NCBI GenBank assembly: GCA_026874595.1
Contig: CM049322.1
Span: 49,641,340-49,705,339, forward strand
DNA: 64,000 nt
Reading direction: 5' to 3'
DNA from: Sipunculus nudus
Lineage: Eukaryota; Annelida; Sipuncula; Golfingiida; Sipunculidae
Shown: piece by piece, positions 24,278 to 37,600 of the stretch
Layout: each line of letters begins with the position of its first letter
Numbering within the stretch: the first letter of the stretch is position 1
Position numbers and translations under genes: made by a program
Notes under the pieces: generated by a model
The model's input: the letters and a program-made list of their open reading frames with translations, nothing else
Databases searched by the model: none
What the model was told of the DNA's origin: nothing

Positions 24278-25452
24278 TACACAGTATGCTGCTACTGTCA
24301 CATGATCACCAATCACTAAAATCATATGACCATACACCAGTGATCATGTGACTAACACTTCATCTGAACAACACCATCTCAAGTCAAGCATGTACTCTTT
24401 CAGCAAACCACTTGGGTCAAATTCATTTTCAGCAGGCCTTGCGCAATATCAAACTTTTCTAGGATGGCCTTAGACCAATGCCTTGATCAAATTTCACATT
24501 GTAAAAGGAATGGGGAAAACAACCTCCATTTTCTGGTGCCAAGTCAGTTGCAAGCTAAATTGCAATTACTGGACATATTTGTACACAAAACAAGAAATAG
24601 TAAAACATATCTATGTTCTGGTCAATTTATTTAGTATCTGTGTCAACCAGCAAGGCTGGTGGTCAGGACATCATCAGAAATAGAGATGGTGCAAGTCTAC
24701 TGCACACTTCAAAATTATAACTGGTGCTGCAATTTGCCACTCTCAATGATTTCCTTAACAGTTAAATACAGCAGGGTAGCAGTCTTAGCTGACGTCTGAA
24801 GCCAATGATGCATAATTATACGAAAGTGCAAAAACAATTATTGTACTCTGACAAACCTCAATGGTCCTATGCTTGTGATTGACTAATATTGAATGTGAAA
24901 GGTTCTTTTTTTCTGAATGTGAAAGGTTCTTTTTTCCTGGAACTGTCTATTACTAATCTCAAGTAGCTTGGAAGCCCTGTCAGTTATCTAAGCTTGTCTC
25001 AAATTTTTGGTGATATAACAAAATGGGAGCCCAGAAATTTTCACCACATTGAAAGTCATAAATCGCATGATTCGCAGTATGTGGCTGATGACCTAAAAAT
25101 ATTCAGATTTTAGAAGTTTTCCTTCTATGTAATGTCTTGAAAGGTTTATAATAACAGTGAAATTAAATATATGAAGCTATCATGGAAGCATTTTATAAGT
25201 GAGGTCTCTTGATTGGTAATGAATGTGTGTATTTGTGTGATACAATACCAAATCATCTGCATTACATCCACAAGTATATTTCACTCACTACTAAAATGAC
25301 CAGCTCTTGTATAACCGGTACAAGGTATTGAATGCCTTCTGCATATTCTCCTCTCCTGCAGATGGCAGCACTTTGCTTTACACCATCACAGCAGATTCCT
25401 GAATACCACTGTAGTTCCTTGAACTGCCACAAGGTGTCCTCACAGTCAGATG

Positions 25453-25638
25453 TCACCTGAACCGGTCACTGCTGAGCACATCATCAATCTCCAGCCTTGT
25501 TTTATATATACAGTCATTAACACTTGGTCCCTTGTATGAGGCTCCCACAATGCTCAGGGGCAACTCGTGGTCGTTGATGTATCCCAGAATCCTATCTACC
25601 AAAGCTGTGTGACCAACAAGATACTGTGGGATACATGC
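25453..25638 (-). CDS. PPOX: PPOX exon 11 and stop
   Basis: Encodes CIPQYLVGHTALVDRI, then GASYKGPSVNDCI, the C-terminal FAD-proximal segment. It ends in a TGA read on the minus strand at 25453-25455. Confidence 0.96.
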   Translation of the reverse strand, partial: ACIPQYLVGHTALVDRILGYINDHELPLSIVGASYKGPSVNDCIYKTRLEIDDVLSSDRFR

Positions 25639-28600
25639 CTACAAGAAATAAAACATAATTCTACAGGAATATGGGGAATATTTACCCAAGAGCACCTGTA
25701 GAATGCATGATATGCCTGTTGTTTCAAAATTCCAAGATGAAGTTTGAATTTTGTGTACTTGGAACTGATGGAAGGTTGGCTTCAATAGATGTCTCGGAAT
25801 CTTGAATTTTGTGTACTTAGAAATTATGGCTGGATGGCTTCAATAGAAAATTCGCCATGGCAGAGGTAGAGCATGTAAAGGTATGGTAGAGCATGAATAT
25901 ACAAAAATTCATAACAAACCCAGGAAATTCCAAATGATTATCAATGTCAGTACTGGTGAGGAGATTCAGACATCTGTCATGTAAATCAGAAATGAATCTC
26001 AGGTAATTTTAAAATATATTCTGGTAAATCTAACAATTTCCTTACAGACTGCCAAGGAGATGATCATTCTTTCCTAAGTTGGAAGAGGAGGCTGAAAAGT
26101 TTTTTTTTACTGTGAAAACAGTGTGAAATATCATAATTTCTCATGCACTGGTATACAGATGACAACCAATGGTTTAAATATTAGATAATAAATAATGTAT
26201 AGGTGGAATTAGTCAAACATTTGAGAGGATCTTCTAAGTATACAACATTTTTATTTTTTTATGTAAAGTATTAACATAAATCAACAAAAAAATATAGGAC
26301 TACAGGTGGCACAATCTCACTGTTAATCCCAGAAAACGCAGACCTGCTTTTGGTCATGACATGGTCATTGAAATGGTTTTTAGCCACAATAAGGGTGCTT
26401 TTCCATGTACGCGTTTTGCGAGCGTTGCCGTGCAGCGAAAATCCAACTAGTTAAAAAGTCATGTGCTATTTCCATGTATGCAATTGCCGCGCGGCAAACG
26501 CATGGGAATTCCACCTTATTGATGTCACATGTGGGGTTTCCTGGTACTCGTATGTTTAAGTCTGTTCAGTTGTGTCAGGAAGGCATGCGACTGCTGCGCA
26601 GCAAATGCATAAAAAACGCTCTAAAGGAAAAGGACTGGCCGCGCGGCAAACGCGGCAAACATGGCAAACATGCGTTTGCTGCACGGCAGTTTCTACCGCG
26701 CACATGGAAAAGCACCCTAATAGTCATAAGTGACAGATTGCATAAGTGACAGATTGCATCTGTTATTTAACTTTTTTACCTTGACCTAAATTCAAGGTCA
26801 TGATCAGGAGAGGCCTTCTTGGGATCACTACACAATTACAGACTTCTAGCATATGATGCATGTTACCAACCTTTGACACTGTGACCTTTGACCTGTATGG
26901 TCTGGTGACCACTCCCAACTGTTGAGACACAGATTCTATGGCCAGGTCTTCGAAGTACTGGTCATCCTTTTCACCCCACTTTCCAAAATTTTCCTCATAC
27001 CAAGCTCCTCCCATCATGCACTGCAAACAGAATGAACGCTTTTTGAAAAACACTGTTTTCTCCCAGCAAGTTTGGTTTAAACCCTTGACCCCAATCACTA
27101 CCCCCCTCCTTTGGAGTATATTTAAGCCATACAGACAAGATTATATGTATATCAAATGGCTTAGAAATAAAGAAGAAATATAAGCATAAGGAACAAAGAA
27201 TGCTCAGAATTCAGTACAAACAGAAATAACTCCAGTGATACAAGCAAACCAAAGTAAAGAATACCAGGGAAGAGCTGACTGTCAATCTTATAATTTTCCA
27301 CAAACAGACTCATGTTAAGGTATATAACTTTATTGTTGGGGAAAAAATACAGTCATCAGACTTACTGTTAATAATGTTTTCTCCCATCAACATAAATGTA
27401 TTCAGGACCCCCACAGAATATTAACAAAACATGCCACAAGAACAAACATGAAGGACTTGCTCTGATCTAGTCTTGTACTTAAAACAAAAATATGACTATA
27501 CATTTATTAAATTAAATATAAATTCAGAATTAAGTTGAAGAACTTTGAGTCACTCTTAATGTTTATCTCACTGTTATAGCCATGTTAAGGGAAAATTAGA
27601 AAATACAGAACTTTACATGTACAGGTATGTAGAAATAAAGTAAATGTAAAAGACTTACAGTCAATCTTGTACTTTTACCACCGACACGGTTATGTTGAGG
27701 AAACACACAGGACTCGTACACGACTCCTAAGACCTTCTCAGGCTCGCATGAAGGAATCAGATGACCAAAACCCTGTAAATACAGGTATGGTAAAGCTGTA
27801 TATACACATACATATTTTCCTTACCGTAAATGCTCCAGTAAGTGTAAGGACTGTTCGACCACATTGGCTGAAACTGAGCACATAACCTTTATCCATAATG
27901 AGGTTGCTTGTGAAAAATGGTCTATTGAACTACACCAATCTTAACAATATGCAGCATTGTAAGGTACCCCTAGGTAAGGTCTTTAAAGGGGCCTATTCCC
28001 ATATCTGAAATCTGTTAACTATAGATAATCCCTTAAAGGAGCCTATTCACCTGCCTTTTGAAAAAGAATTTACATGATTTCTATTAATGATCTAAGGGTA
28101 ATTTTGGTAGTGAAAAGTTCTTATATGGCCTTCGTGAAGGATGTATGAACTTGTTTATCAACATGTTTGTACACACAGCAATGTTGACAAACTGGAAAAA
28201 AATGTAACTTTAGGTGGCAGGTTGCATATATGCGGAAGTAGAAAGGTCACTTTTCGCAAAACGCCATTTGCAAAGCTCTGGCTCATCTGACTTGCTGCCA
28301 GATGCCCTTGTTGAATTTGTTTTGATTATATTGGCGGCCCCCACATATTATAAACACATTGATATAAACAATACAAGCACATTGTACAGATTGCTTTTCA
28401 TGCTATATTTCCTTCTATAAGCTGCTCGTGAGCTTATTGCATACAAAACTTTTCAACTACACAAATAAGTTATTTTAATGTATTTAACCAAGTACTCTTA
28501 AATATTATTTTGCATATGCAAATTATCATAGATGATCTTGATTGCCGGCTTCATATATAACTGTTTCTGGTCAAAGTTCTGGATCCAAGCCTGAAGGAGA

Positions 28601-31600
28601 GTTCCCTTTTTTCTGGTTAAGGCAAACAAGACTGCACAAAGTCTTTCATCTCTCTGATTTGCATAACCTCTTTGAATTGTGTAATCTCTTTGATTCTTTG
28701 CTACCATTTTCACTAAAGTAATCTCTTTCACTGTGTAAGCTCTTTTGATTGGGTGACCTCTCTGATTAGCTTAACTCTTTGATCTGTTCAAAGTTCTTAA
28801 TTTTTGCAATTGTAATCTCTATTTTGTGTAACCTCTTAGATCTAAGTAATTTGTGTAACTTCTTTGAATTATTTAACCACTGATTTCTGTGATGTCTTTG
28901 ACTGAAACTTCTTTGATTGGAGTTACCAACTTTCTGATGCAAAAACTTTATTTCCTAGAAAAATGTACGCTCCTTTTCAGATATGCAATTCTGTACACAA
29001 ATTCTGTCCATGAAAAGATGCTCTCCTATCAAAGTGTGCATTCTTAATGTAACACAATAATTTGCATAAATGTGTGTTGTGCTTATTTTAAATTTTATTA
29101 ATTTCACACAGATAAAATGTAACACTGATAACACACCTTGACTGGCAGGACATCCCCGTCGTATTCAAGATTAACGACCACCACATCGACAGAAGGTATA
29201 CTTGCAAGGTCATGTGACAGGTCAGGATGAGCATCTGCCAGGAGCATGGACAAATCTGAAGAGATGTGAATGTTAAAGGGGCCCAATCACCTATACAGCA
29301 TGTTGAATTAACACAAAAATATAGCTTCTTCCCTTTAAAATAAATCCGTACCTGCCAAAATATTGCCTTGAAACAGTTTGCTTATTCCTCTAAATGAGTG
29401 TTAAAAACAGTGGACCGGGCGCGATCACAGGTGCCAACATAAACATAGTGGTTAGGGCTGTTTGCACCTTGGAAGCAACATGTGTCTATCAGGAGATGCC
29501 CTTAGTGACTTGGCCAAAAAATTGTAATACACATTCCTGCTGGCTGAAACACTGATGTTGTGGCTCAATATCGACCACCAGCCTTGTTATGGTAAACAGA
29601 CAAACGCAGACTGTGTTTACCAACACGCAGAGCAATAACAAGGTGTTAAACAGCTTTATGTGAGGTACTGGGACTGTGTGCTGGGATGGTTTTGCTGGGG
29701 AAACTTTCGTAAAGCAAAACTGAACAAATAGTGTGAAATAATAAACATAATATTGTTCCTGATAATGCTCCTTTAAATTGTAGTGATGGGGTGATAATCA
29801 AGTTTTAACCAAAGTCAATCATTCTTCTTTGAAATGCAAGTGCAAAACTACCAAAGAAAACTATTGATCACTGTAATGTCTCCTAAATAGCATCTTCTAA
29901 AATCTGATCTGACTTATTCATGTGAGTAAGAATTTTACCATGATCTGCCTGTAAACATGAACAGGTTGGTGATGATTGACAATGGCTTTGACGTCTAGCA
30001 TGCACAAAGTAGTATTTCCCAGTAACAATGGGTTAAACTAAACTTAACTTCTTGCTTCCACTAACATTACCCATATGCCATTAAATCTGAGGGGATGCTA
30101 TCACGTCAATAATTGTGAAAATGTCACGGTTCTGAAGTCCACTGATTTCCAATGAATTTATGTTGGTACCTACACTTAAACTTGCTTTTATCTGAAATAT
30201 AAGACCCACATCACGATCTGTAATTTCCTACAAATTATCCTGATAAAAGGACAAATAACTGAAAATGCATTGTGTGACTGTTTTACCTGTCTGCCAACAG
30301 AGAGTGGAACATAAAAGTGTTTAGGGTACTTACTTGATGACTGTATAGAACTGATTACATAGTCTGCTTCAGTTTGACCACCTTGCCATTGTACCTGAAA
30401 AAAATGAAAATTCTGTGTACCTAATCAAAATGAGAGATAAACATAACCGGGCAGAACCATTAACTTTGATATATTCTGATCCTAAGAGAACATTTAAGCA
30501 CTAAGGTATCTAGCAATATCCTTGTTATATAAGCCCTGGGACTTTGGGATCTACTTAACTTAAAGAAGATATACACCCTCTAACATTACACAATCTAGTT
30601 ATACCAATCTAATATACAGGTACCAGGTGATTTTGTGGTACATGTTCGTCTAAGACCGAAACATCAATGTTTTACAACTGCAAAGAAATGATGGTATCCA
30701 TTTTCTCAGCAATTATTATTTTTTTTTTTACTTTTTTTTTCAATTAGGGTACATTTATGTAGTTTAATTTAATGATGAAGCAATACAGAAAATGATAAAT
30801 GTTTATTTCACCTGGCCTTCAAAGAAAAAAATTCCAAAAGAAAATATGTGAAATAAGATGAGGGAACAGATAATAAAAGATTCAAAAGTTAGCAAGTCAC
30901 AGGTAAGCGTCAAGTAAAAACAGGTCAAATTTCTAAAAAAAAATTCAACTGCCACTTAATTTTTCAGGTAAACACAGTAATACCAACACGCATGAAGCAA
31001 ACCTGATTTTTGAGTCCTCACCTGGACTTTGTCCTTATCAAATTTAAGACTTGTGCATGGTGCTGACATCTGTACATCAACTCCGTCTTCTTGCAGCCTC
31101 TGGAGCAGCTTATCTGATAAACTTTGCAGCCCGTGCCGCAACGAGTATGTTGCCCATTTCTCCTCTCTGCATTTTTTAACTGATTCATACACTGTGGGCA
31201 GTTTTTTCTCTTTGGGGCTGAAAAGTGCACCTCGGACAATAGATCCATGGCTCTGGAAAAGAATTAAGTTTACAACATAAGTAATATACAGCTGAAAGAA
31301 TACAGTCTAGTCTCAAATATAAGTCTCATTTATGTATAAAGCAGACTTGTATTGTGGGTTGATAACAGATCAGGTATTTGTATTACACCAATCTAAATGA
31401 CTGTCCAAATGACTTTCCTCTGGAAAAATCTGAAACTAAACACAGAAATTCTTGCAGCCTATTATAATCACCTATTCTCTGACATGCAAGAAAATCAGTG
31501 TTGATGATAAAAATCCTGGTAACCTTCAGCTCGAGTACTGACAATACACATTTCCTGATAATGATGATGTAATACATTTACATATAAATTGTTGCAATTA

Positions 31601-34600
31601 GACTGATATTATCAAAGATGGTACTGACAAAAAACTATATAATCAAAAAGAAACAAAATACTTCATGCAATAAAATACTACTGATGCAATAGAAAAGGCA
31701 AGTTTTTAGATTAATCTAATAATTTTTTATTAATAAGTCTATATAGCTTTTACTGACTCCCTTACGCTCATATAAATAAAAATATTTTATGAATAACTCA
31801 TCATCAAACTAAGGTGGATAACACAGCCCTCTGAAGTAGGTGGCTGAGCAAAACATGATCGCTTTTGTGCATTAGTTTCCCATGTAATATCTAATGCAGT
31901 CTCACTCTCATTCCAAAATGCATTTAATGCTTATACATCAAAAAGTTTTCATTGAATTTCTGTCTTATGGAAGGTGGATCTATAAATTCAGTAGCAAAGT
32001 GATAAAATCTGGGTTTAGATCTGCCAAAATTTGGAACGGACCTGGACTGACAAGTTCAGCTCAAAGCAGGTCCAATTGCAGATCCAAATATAGGTGGAGG
32101 TATGTGCTTTGAGTGTGCTTTCTAGTTGGGGCATGTAGTGACAGCACCAAGTAAGGTCGGTATGATATTATCATCAGTAAATCACCTGTTCATAATTCCA
32201 CACAGGAGGTAGACATGCGCTGACGCTCAGCTGCTTGGCGTCACCAGCAAACACACCACGACATAAAGGGTCTACAGCGTACTGGGCCACCTGCAACAAC
32301 CAATATTTTACATTTTATGTAGAATTTTATATATATTTTCACATATTTTATTAAATCATGCAAAATAGCAAAGTCAAATGCCGTGGCATCTGACAGAATC
32401 ACAGTACTAAACAAAATTAAAAAATAAATTAAACAACGGGACCCATGGGTCACCTCACCTAGTTAAATTTGCCTGTGACAAATTTATCAAACCCTGGTAT
32501 ATGGGAAAGTTTACATTTTTTATATTGTTAATCCCAATGCTTCAACCATTTGACAGTATTATTAATAAGTCTGTCCTGCATGTAAGGTCTGCTATCCCTT
32601 AGCTCCTGGTAAGTTGAATTTTGGATTTGTAGGTCCAACAGTTTCAAAACATCCTTGTCCGATACATGGAAGGACTGATGAGAATACATAGGTATTTCTC
32701 AAATTATTTACAAGATACAAGATTTATTCTATACCAATATAGGTATTTGCTTTGTGGGTGATATCATATGTAAGACAAAGTGCTGAGTGAAAAACAAAGA
32801 CATGGTAGTAAAGTATTTAAAGAGAAGTAGTAATATTATATTTTGATTTATCAATGCATTATACAATCTAATCACCTTTGGTACAAAAGTATTGGAATAC
32901 CGGTGTGTTATTCATTTCAGAGACTGCAGCCTTCGTTCTGATATAGCCAGACAATAGAATCACTAAGCAAACTTTTACCTCCATCCATTCTTTTCATCAT
33001 TTTCATAACATCATTTTCATAAATAATATTTATGTCCTCCAAATTAGACCAATAACTTTTTCTTCTATTTTTCTTATCCATTCAATATTCTTTCTGTTGT
33101 TTATGGTCAGATTTCCCCACCAGTATATCAAAACATATGATATGACACTCTGAATCATCAAAGAATAGAATAAACCAAATAGTTCACTATCCATATTGAA
33201 CGGTGTCAGTTTCCTTAGAAAGTATATATATGCTGCTGCCCTTTACAGTATACTATGTTTACATTATTATCCCATTTAAGCCAGTCATCTAATACTACCC
33301 CTAAGTATTTATACTGTTGTGAAATTTCTATTTCTGTTCCATCAATAGATACGATATATTGACAGATCGGTCTTTGTCTAAAATCAATTATCAATTCCTT
33401 TGTTTTGAAGGATTTAGTAACAAATGTTTTTTATAGTCAGCTGAGCTAGAAAAGGGTCCAATATGGGTACACAAACCCTGCAAAGAAGAAGGCTTTAAAA
33501 TAAAATATCTAAAGATGGTAAAATGAAAGGGTGGACATAAACCAATATAGCTGTTTGGAATGTTTTCCTTTTTTTAAACAGAAATAAGTCTGGATCAACA
33601 CCCCTTGGCACTGTGATGTTGCTGCCCCAGACCATACACAAGCACATCCATCAATTAAATATAAAAATATCTGTGATGTAATATATATAAGAAAGTTTAT
33701 ATGATTCTGAAACATGTTTTACACATTTTGAAAATACAAACAGACAAAGTCAAAAGAATTTAACCTTTTCTATGTCATCACATCTGATGATAAAACTTGA
33801 AGCATCAAACAGTTTAGGGGTGTAACAATGCATTGAAGAATTTATGAACTGAACTGCAAGCCCTTGGTTAAACTGTAATCAATTATTAACCCCTGAATCA
33901 TTTAATTTTGATTGTTATGTTTTTTGGCATGTACCATCCCAAAGTCCCCTGTAAGCTCTCAAATTTGACAAAGCAGTTTGCCATGTTGGAACTCTTTGTC
34001 ACTTACTGTATGTGCCCTTAATATTCTTTAAATGTTTGCTGGTGGTACCACGATACTCACTTAAAAACATATATGGCTGTGACAATCAGAGGAAGAGCTA
34101 CATTTTTCTTTAATTTGCTGAAATTTACAATTTTTTTACTATTTTGGTCAAATTTCTTTTATTTTTTAAATTCTGAATATGTAAGAATTGAATTTAAAAT
34201 TTAACCCAAGGTAAAGAACGGATAATTGAATCAATTCTTAGGGCCCTAACAATTCACAGACTTAATACAGTTAAAGATCATTTTAACAGAGTGTGATGCT
34301 TTTTTACCTCGGGAGCGATACGACGAGACACAAAGTCATACACGGACTCATCATCAAGTGTTCCTTTAGCCCTGAATGGTTCTTTGGCAATGTGCCAGCC
34401 AAGTGGACTCTTAAACGGAGGGACTTGTCTCAACAACGAAGACAGACCTGAAACAAATATACAAATTTATTCACATAAAATCTCCTAAGGTTCATTATAC
34501 ATAATACTCCCTGAATATAAGGATACACTGGTGTGAAATACACCATATTAAAAATTTAATAAACATATCACATATTATGTTACTATCCGACAATGGTTAT

Positions 34601-37600
34601 ATAAAATACAACCACAGTGACATAGTTTAATGGTGGTACAGTGTTCCAATCAAGACCATTAATTGTATTCGACTGAAACTTTTTCAAGGAGTAAGTTTAA
34701 GCTCTGCCAGCCTGCGCAATAGCCAGGTAGTCATACTCAGGAATGGGGAAGTCAAATTAAATCCAAGCATAAAGTCTGGTAAAAATTACTGTCAGTAACA
34801 CAAAAGCACCACTCATGTGACTTATTCCATTTACTGCTTAGTGCACATGGATTATTCTTGAGGAGTTTCGGAAACAAGCTATCAGCCAAATTTGAATGTG
34901 TAGAACATGAAGAATGTGCTACACAAAATCTACCAGTCCAATTTTCTTATTATCACTAAGTATCATACTGTTACAGTATGCTGGGGTACAATTTGATACT
35001 TTTTAGATCGTATCAGTGCAGGTAACTACCTCCATTCTTAAATGTTATTTAATTAATATTAGCATCTGCAGAATTTCATTCAGGTTTTGGAATATGTGAC
35101 AGGAGGTTACACACAATAATCCTGTCCTTAACCAGGTTCATTGTACCACCTGCGGGTCCTAGGTGTGTGCTACAGGTATATCTCATAACTCAGAGAGACC
35201 CCTGAAAGATGCATTCGTTTGTGAGAGAAACATGGCTGTTAGAGTTAGGCAAAACCTTCCAATTAAGCCTGCAGAGTGCTATCCCTGAGTGAGGGCCGAC
35301 CATGAAAACTTCACAGCTCCTTGACAGATTCGAACTCATGCACTATCTCCCAGCTCTGCCCCTTGTGCTTTACCCCTGGACCACATAAAATGGTTGCAGT
35401 TTTAAACTTTGACCAAAGTCAGATGAAATGGGAAACCTTAACTATTGTTGCATACAGGGTTATAGCTAGACAAATTTGGGTGCCAGCTAAATTTATGGAT
35501 ATTGGCGAAGCCAGAGGAGGTGGTCACGGCAGGGGTCCAGGGGCCTCTCGGAATATGTCAGCTTTATCTTTGCATTGTTCTATGAGTTATAACTATTTTT
35601 TTTTAATGAATAAATTGGCTCTCGATTGATTCATTTTTGTAAACATACTGATGACGTAAAATAATATGTAGTTTGGGGCAATATATAACCAAAGTGTCAA
35701 TTAGATAAAGCTGTATTTGCATGAAAATACATGAAGTGCCCCATGGTCACATAATTTCAGGAAATCATATCAAGATACGCCTAAAACTACTTTTTGATGA
35801 TATTTTATCATTGTTGAAAATGCAAAGTGCTAATAAACTGCACAAACATGGGTCGAGGTCAACCAAAAGATGATCAGTTTGAAAGATTCATTTTTTGATG
35901 CCTTCCACTAAATTAGAACAAAATCCAATCAAAACCCTTGGTGACTTGACCCTTAAATAAGTTAAGGTCATGAGCAAAATGAGCACTATTACACAAACTG
36001 ATAAATAATGCATGGTTTGGTCCAATCCTGTTGATCAATAGAGGAGCTGATATCACTGATAAAGGTATCCTGTCTGATCAAGTTTTATGGCAAAATTAGG
36101 TCAAGATGATGTAATGTTAGAAAACTATCTGAAATCAGAATGCTGCAATAGTGATAAACATGAATATTTGACAATTTGTCAAAGACATGCCTAAATCCAC
36201 TTTTCTATGATATTGAGTCATTGTTGGAAATGCTAACTTGCTAATAAATTGAACAAATACAGGTCAAGGTCAACCCAAAGTTACTCAGTCTGAGAGAGTC
36301 AATAGTTGATGCCTTCCGCTAAATAAGAACAAAATCCAATCAAAACCCTTGATGCTTTTGTGCTTACAAACAAATGATGCCAAAAGTCTAATGTGACTTG
36401 ACCTTGAGAGCATGTGTTAAGGTCATGAGTAAAATGGGCACTATTATGCAAACTGATGAATAATGCATAGTTTGTTCCAAATCTGATGAATAATAGAGGA
36501 TCCATAGCATTTATATAAGCATGCTGTCTGACCTAGTTTTATGGCTAAATTATATCAGAGTGACCTAATTTCAGAAAACTACGAGGAATTAGTATTATGT
36601 AATAATGGTATACAAAAATATTAGACAGTATGCCTAAGATACACCTAAAACCAGTTTATTATGATATTTAGTTATTGGTGAAAATACCAAAGTGCTCATA
36701 AATTGCACAAATATGGGTCTATGTTAACCACAAGTTAATCAGTAATCAGTTTGAGAGAATCATTAGTCGACGCCCTCCACTAAATATAAAAATAATCCAA
36801 TTAAAACTCTTGATGCTATCATGCTTACAAACAAACAATGCCAAAAGTCTAATGTGACTTGACCTTGAAAGCATGTGTCAAGGTCATGAGCAAATTTGGT
36901 ATTATTACACAAACTGATGAATAATGCATGGTTTGAACTAATTCTGTTGAATAATAGAGGAGCCAATAGCATTTATATAAGCAAGCAGTCTGACTTAGTT
37001 TTATTGCTAAATTTCATCAGAATGACCTAATTTAAAAAAACTATGTAAAATTAGTAAAATGCAATACTGATATACAAGAATATTTGACAGTATGCCTAAG
37101 ATCAGAGTCATTAGTCATTGCCCTCCACTAAATAAAAACAAAATCCAAAAACCTTGGTGCTAGTGTGCTAATGAACAATTGATGCCCAAAGTCTACTGTG
37201 ACTTGACCTTGAGAGCATAATGAAGGTCACAGCACCAGGAAAACTTTTTTGCCTTAATAATACAGAATTATAATATGATAATGATAGATGCCAGCATGAA
37301 GGAGATATAAGCATTTTGAAAATGGGGACACAGATGTCCACCCAGTAAAACAATAAACCCCCCTATGGGGTGTGTAATCACTGCAACATTTAACATTCAC
37401 TCACTATTTGGTAACATATTCAGCTGACCGTGGGCGTAGATAAACCTGTTCTTGGCAGCTGGAGCTGTACTGGACACACTGATCACATCGTTTGTAAGCC
37501 CCAGCTCATCAATCTGTAACAAATACTGTAAAGCCTGGATAATCTGAACATCATTCTGAAGTGCAAATACTCTGAAGCCTGGATAATCTGAACATCAGTC

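Larger units (their letters stand above)
20012..25452. other. Convergent interval between BUD13 and PPOX
   Basis: 3' ends of two tail-to-tail genes. AATAAA-type signals for BUD13 occur near 22323 and 22418 (plus strand), but the true cleavage site cannot be set. It contains short tandem repeats (23045-23226, 23351-23490) and the hairpin at 24067-24277. No other exon is supported. Confidence 0.6.

Noticed and set aside
35320-35400. A tRNA gene on the minus strand
   Set aside because: A- and B-box-like motifs are present, but the acceptor and anticodon stems do not pair. Called a SINE-like element.
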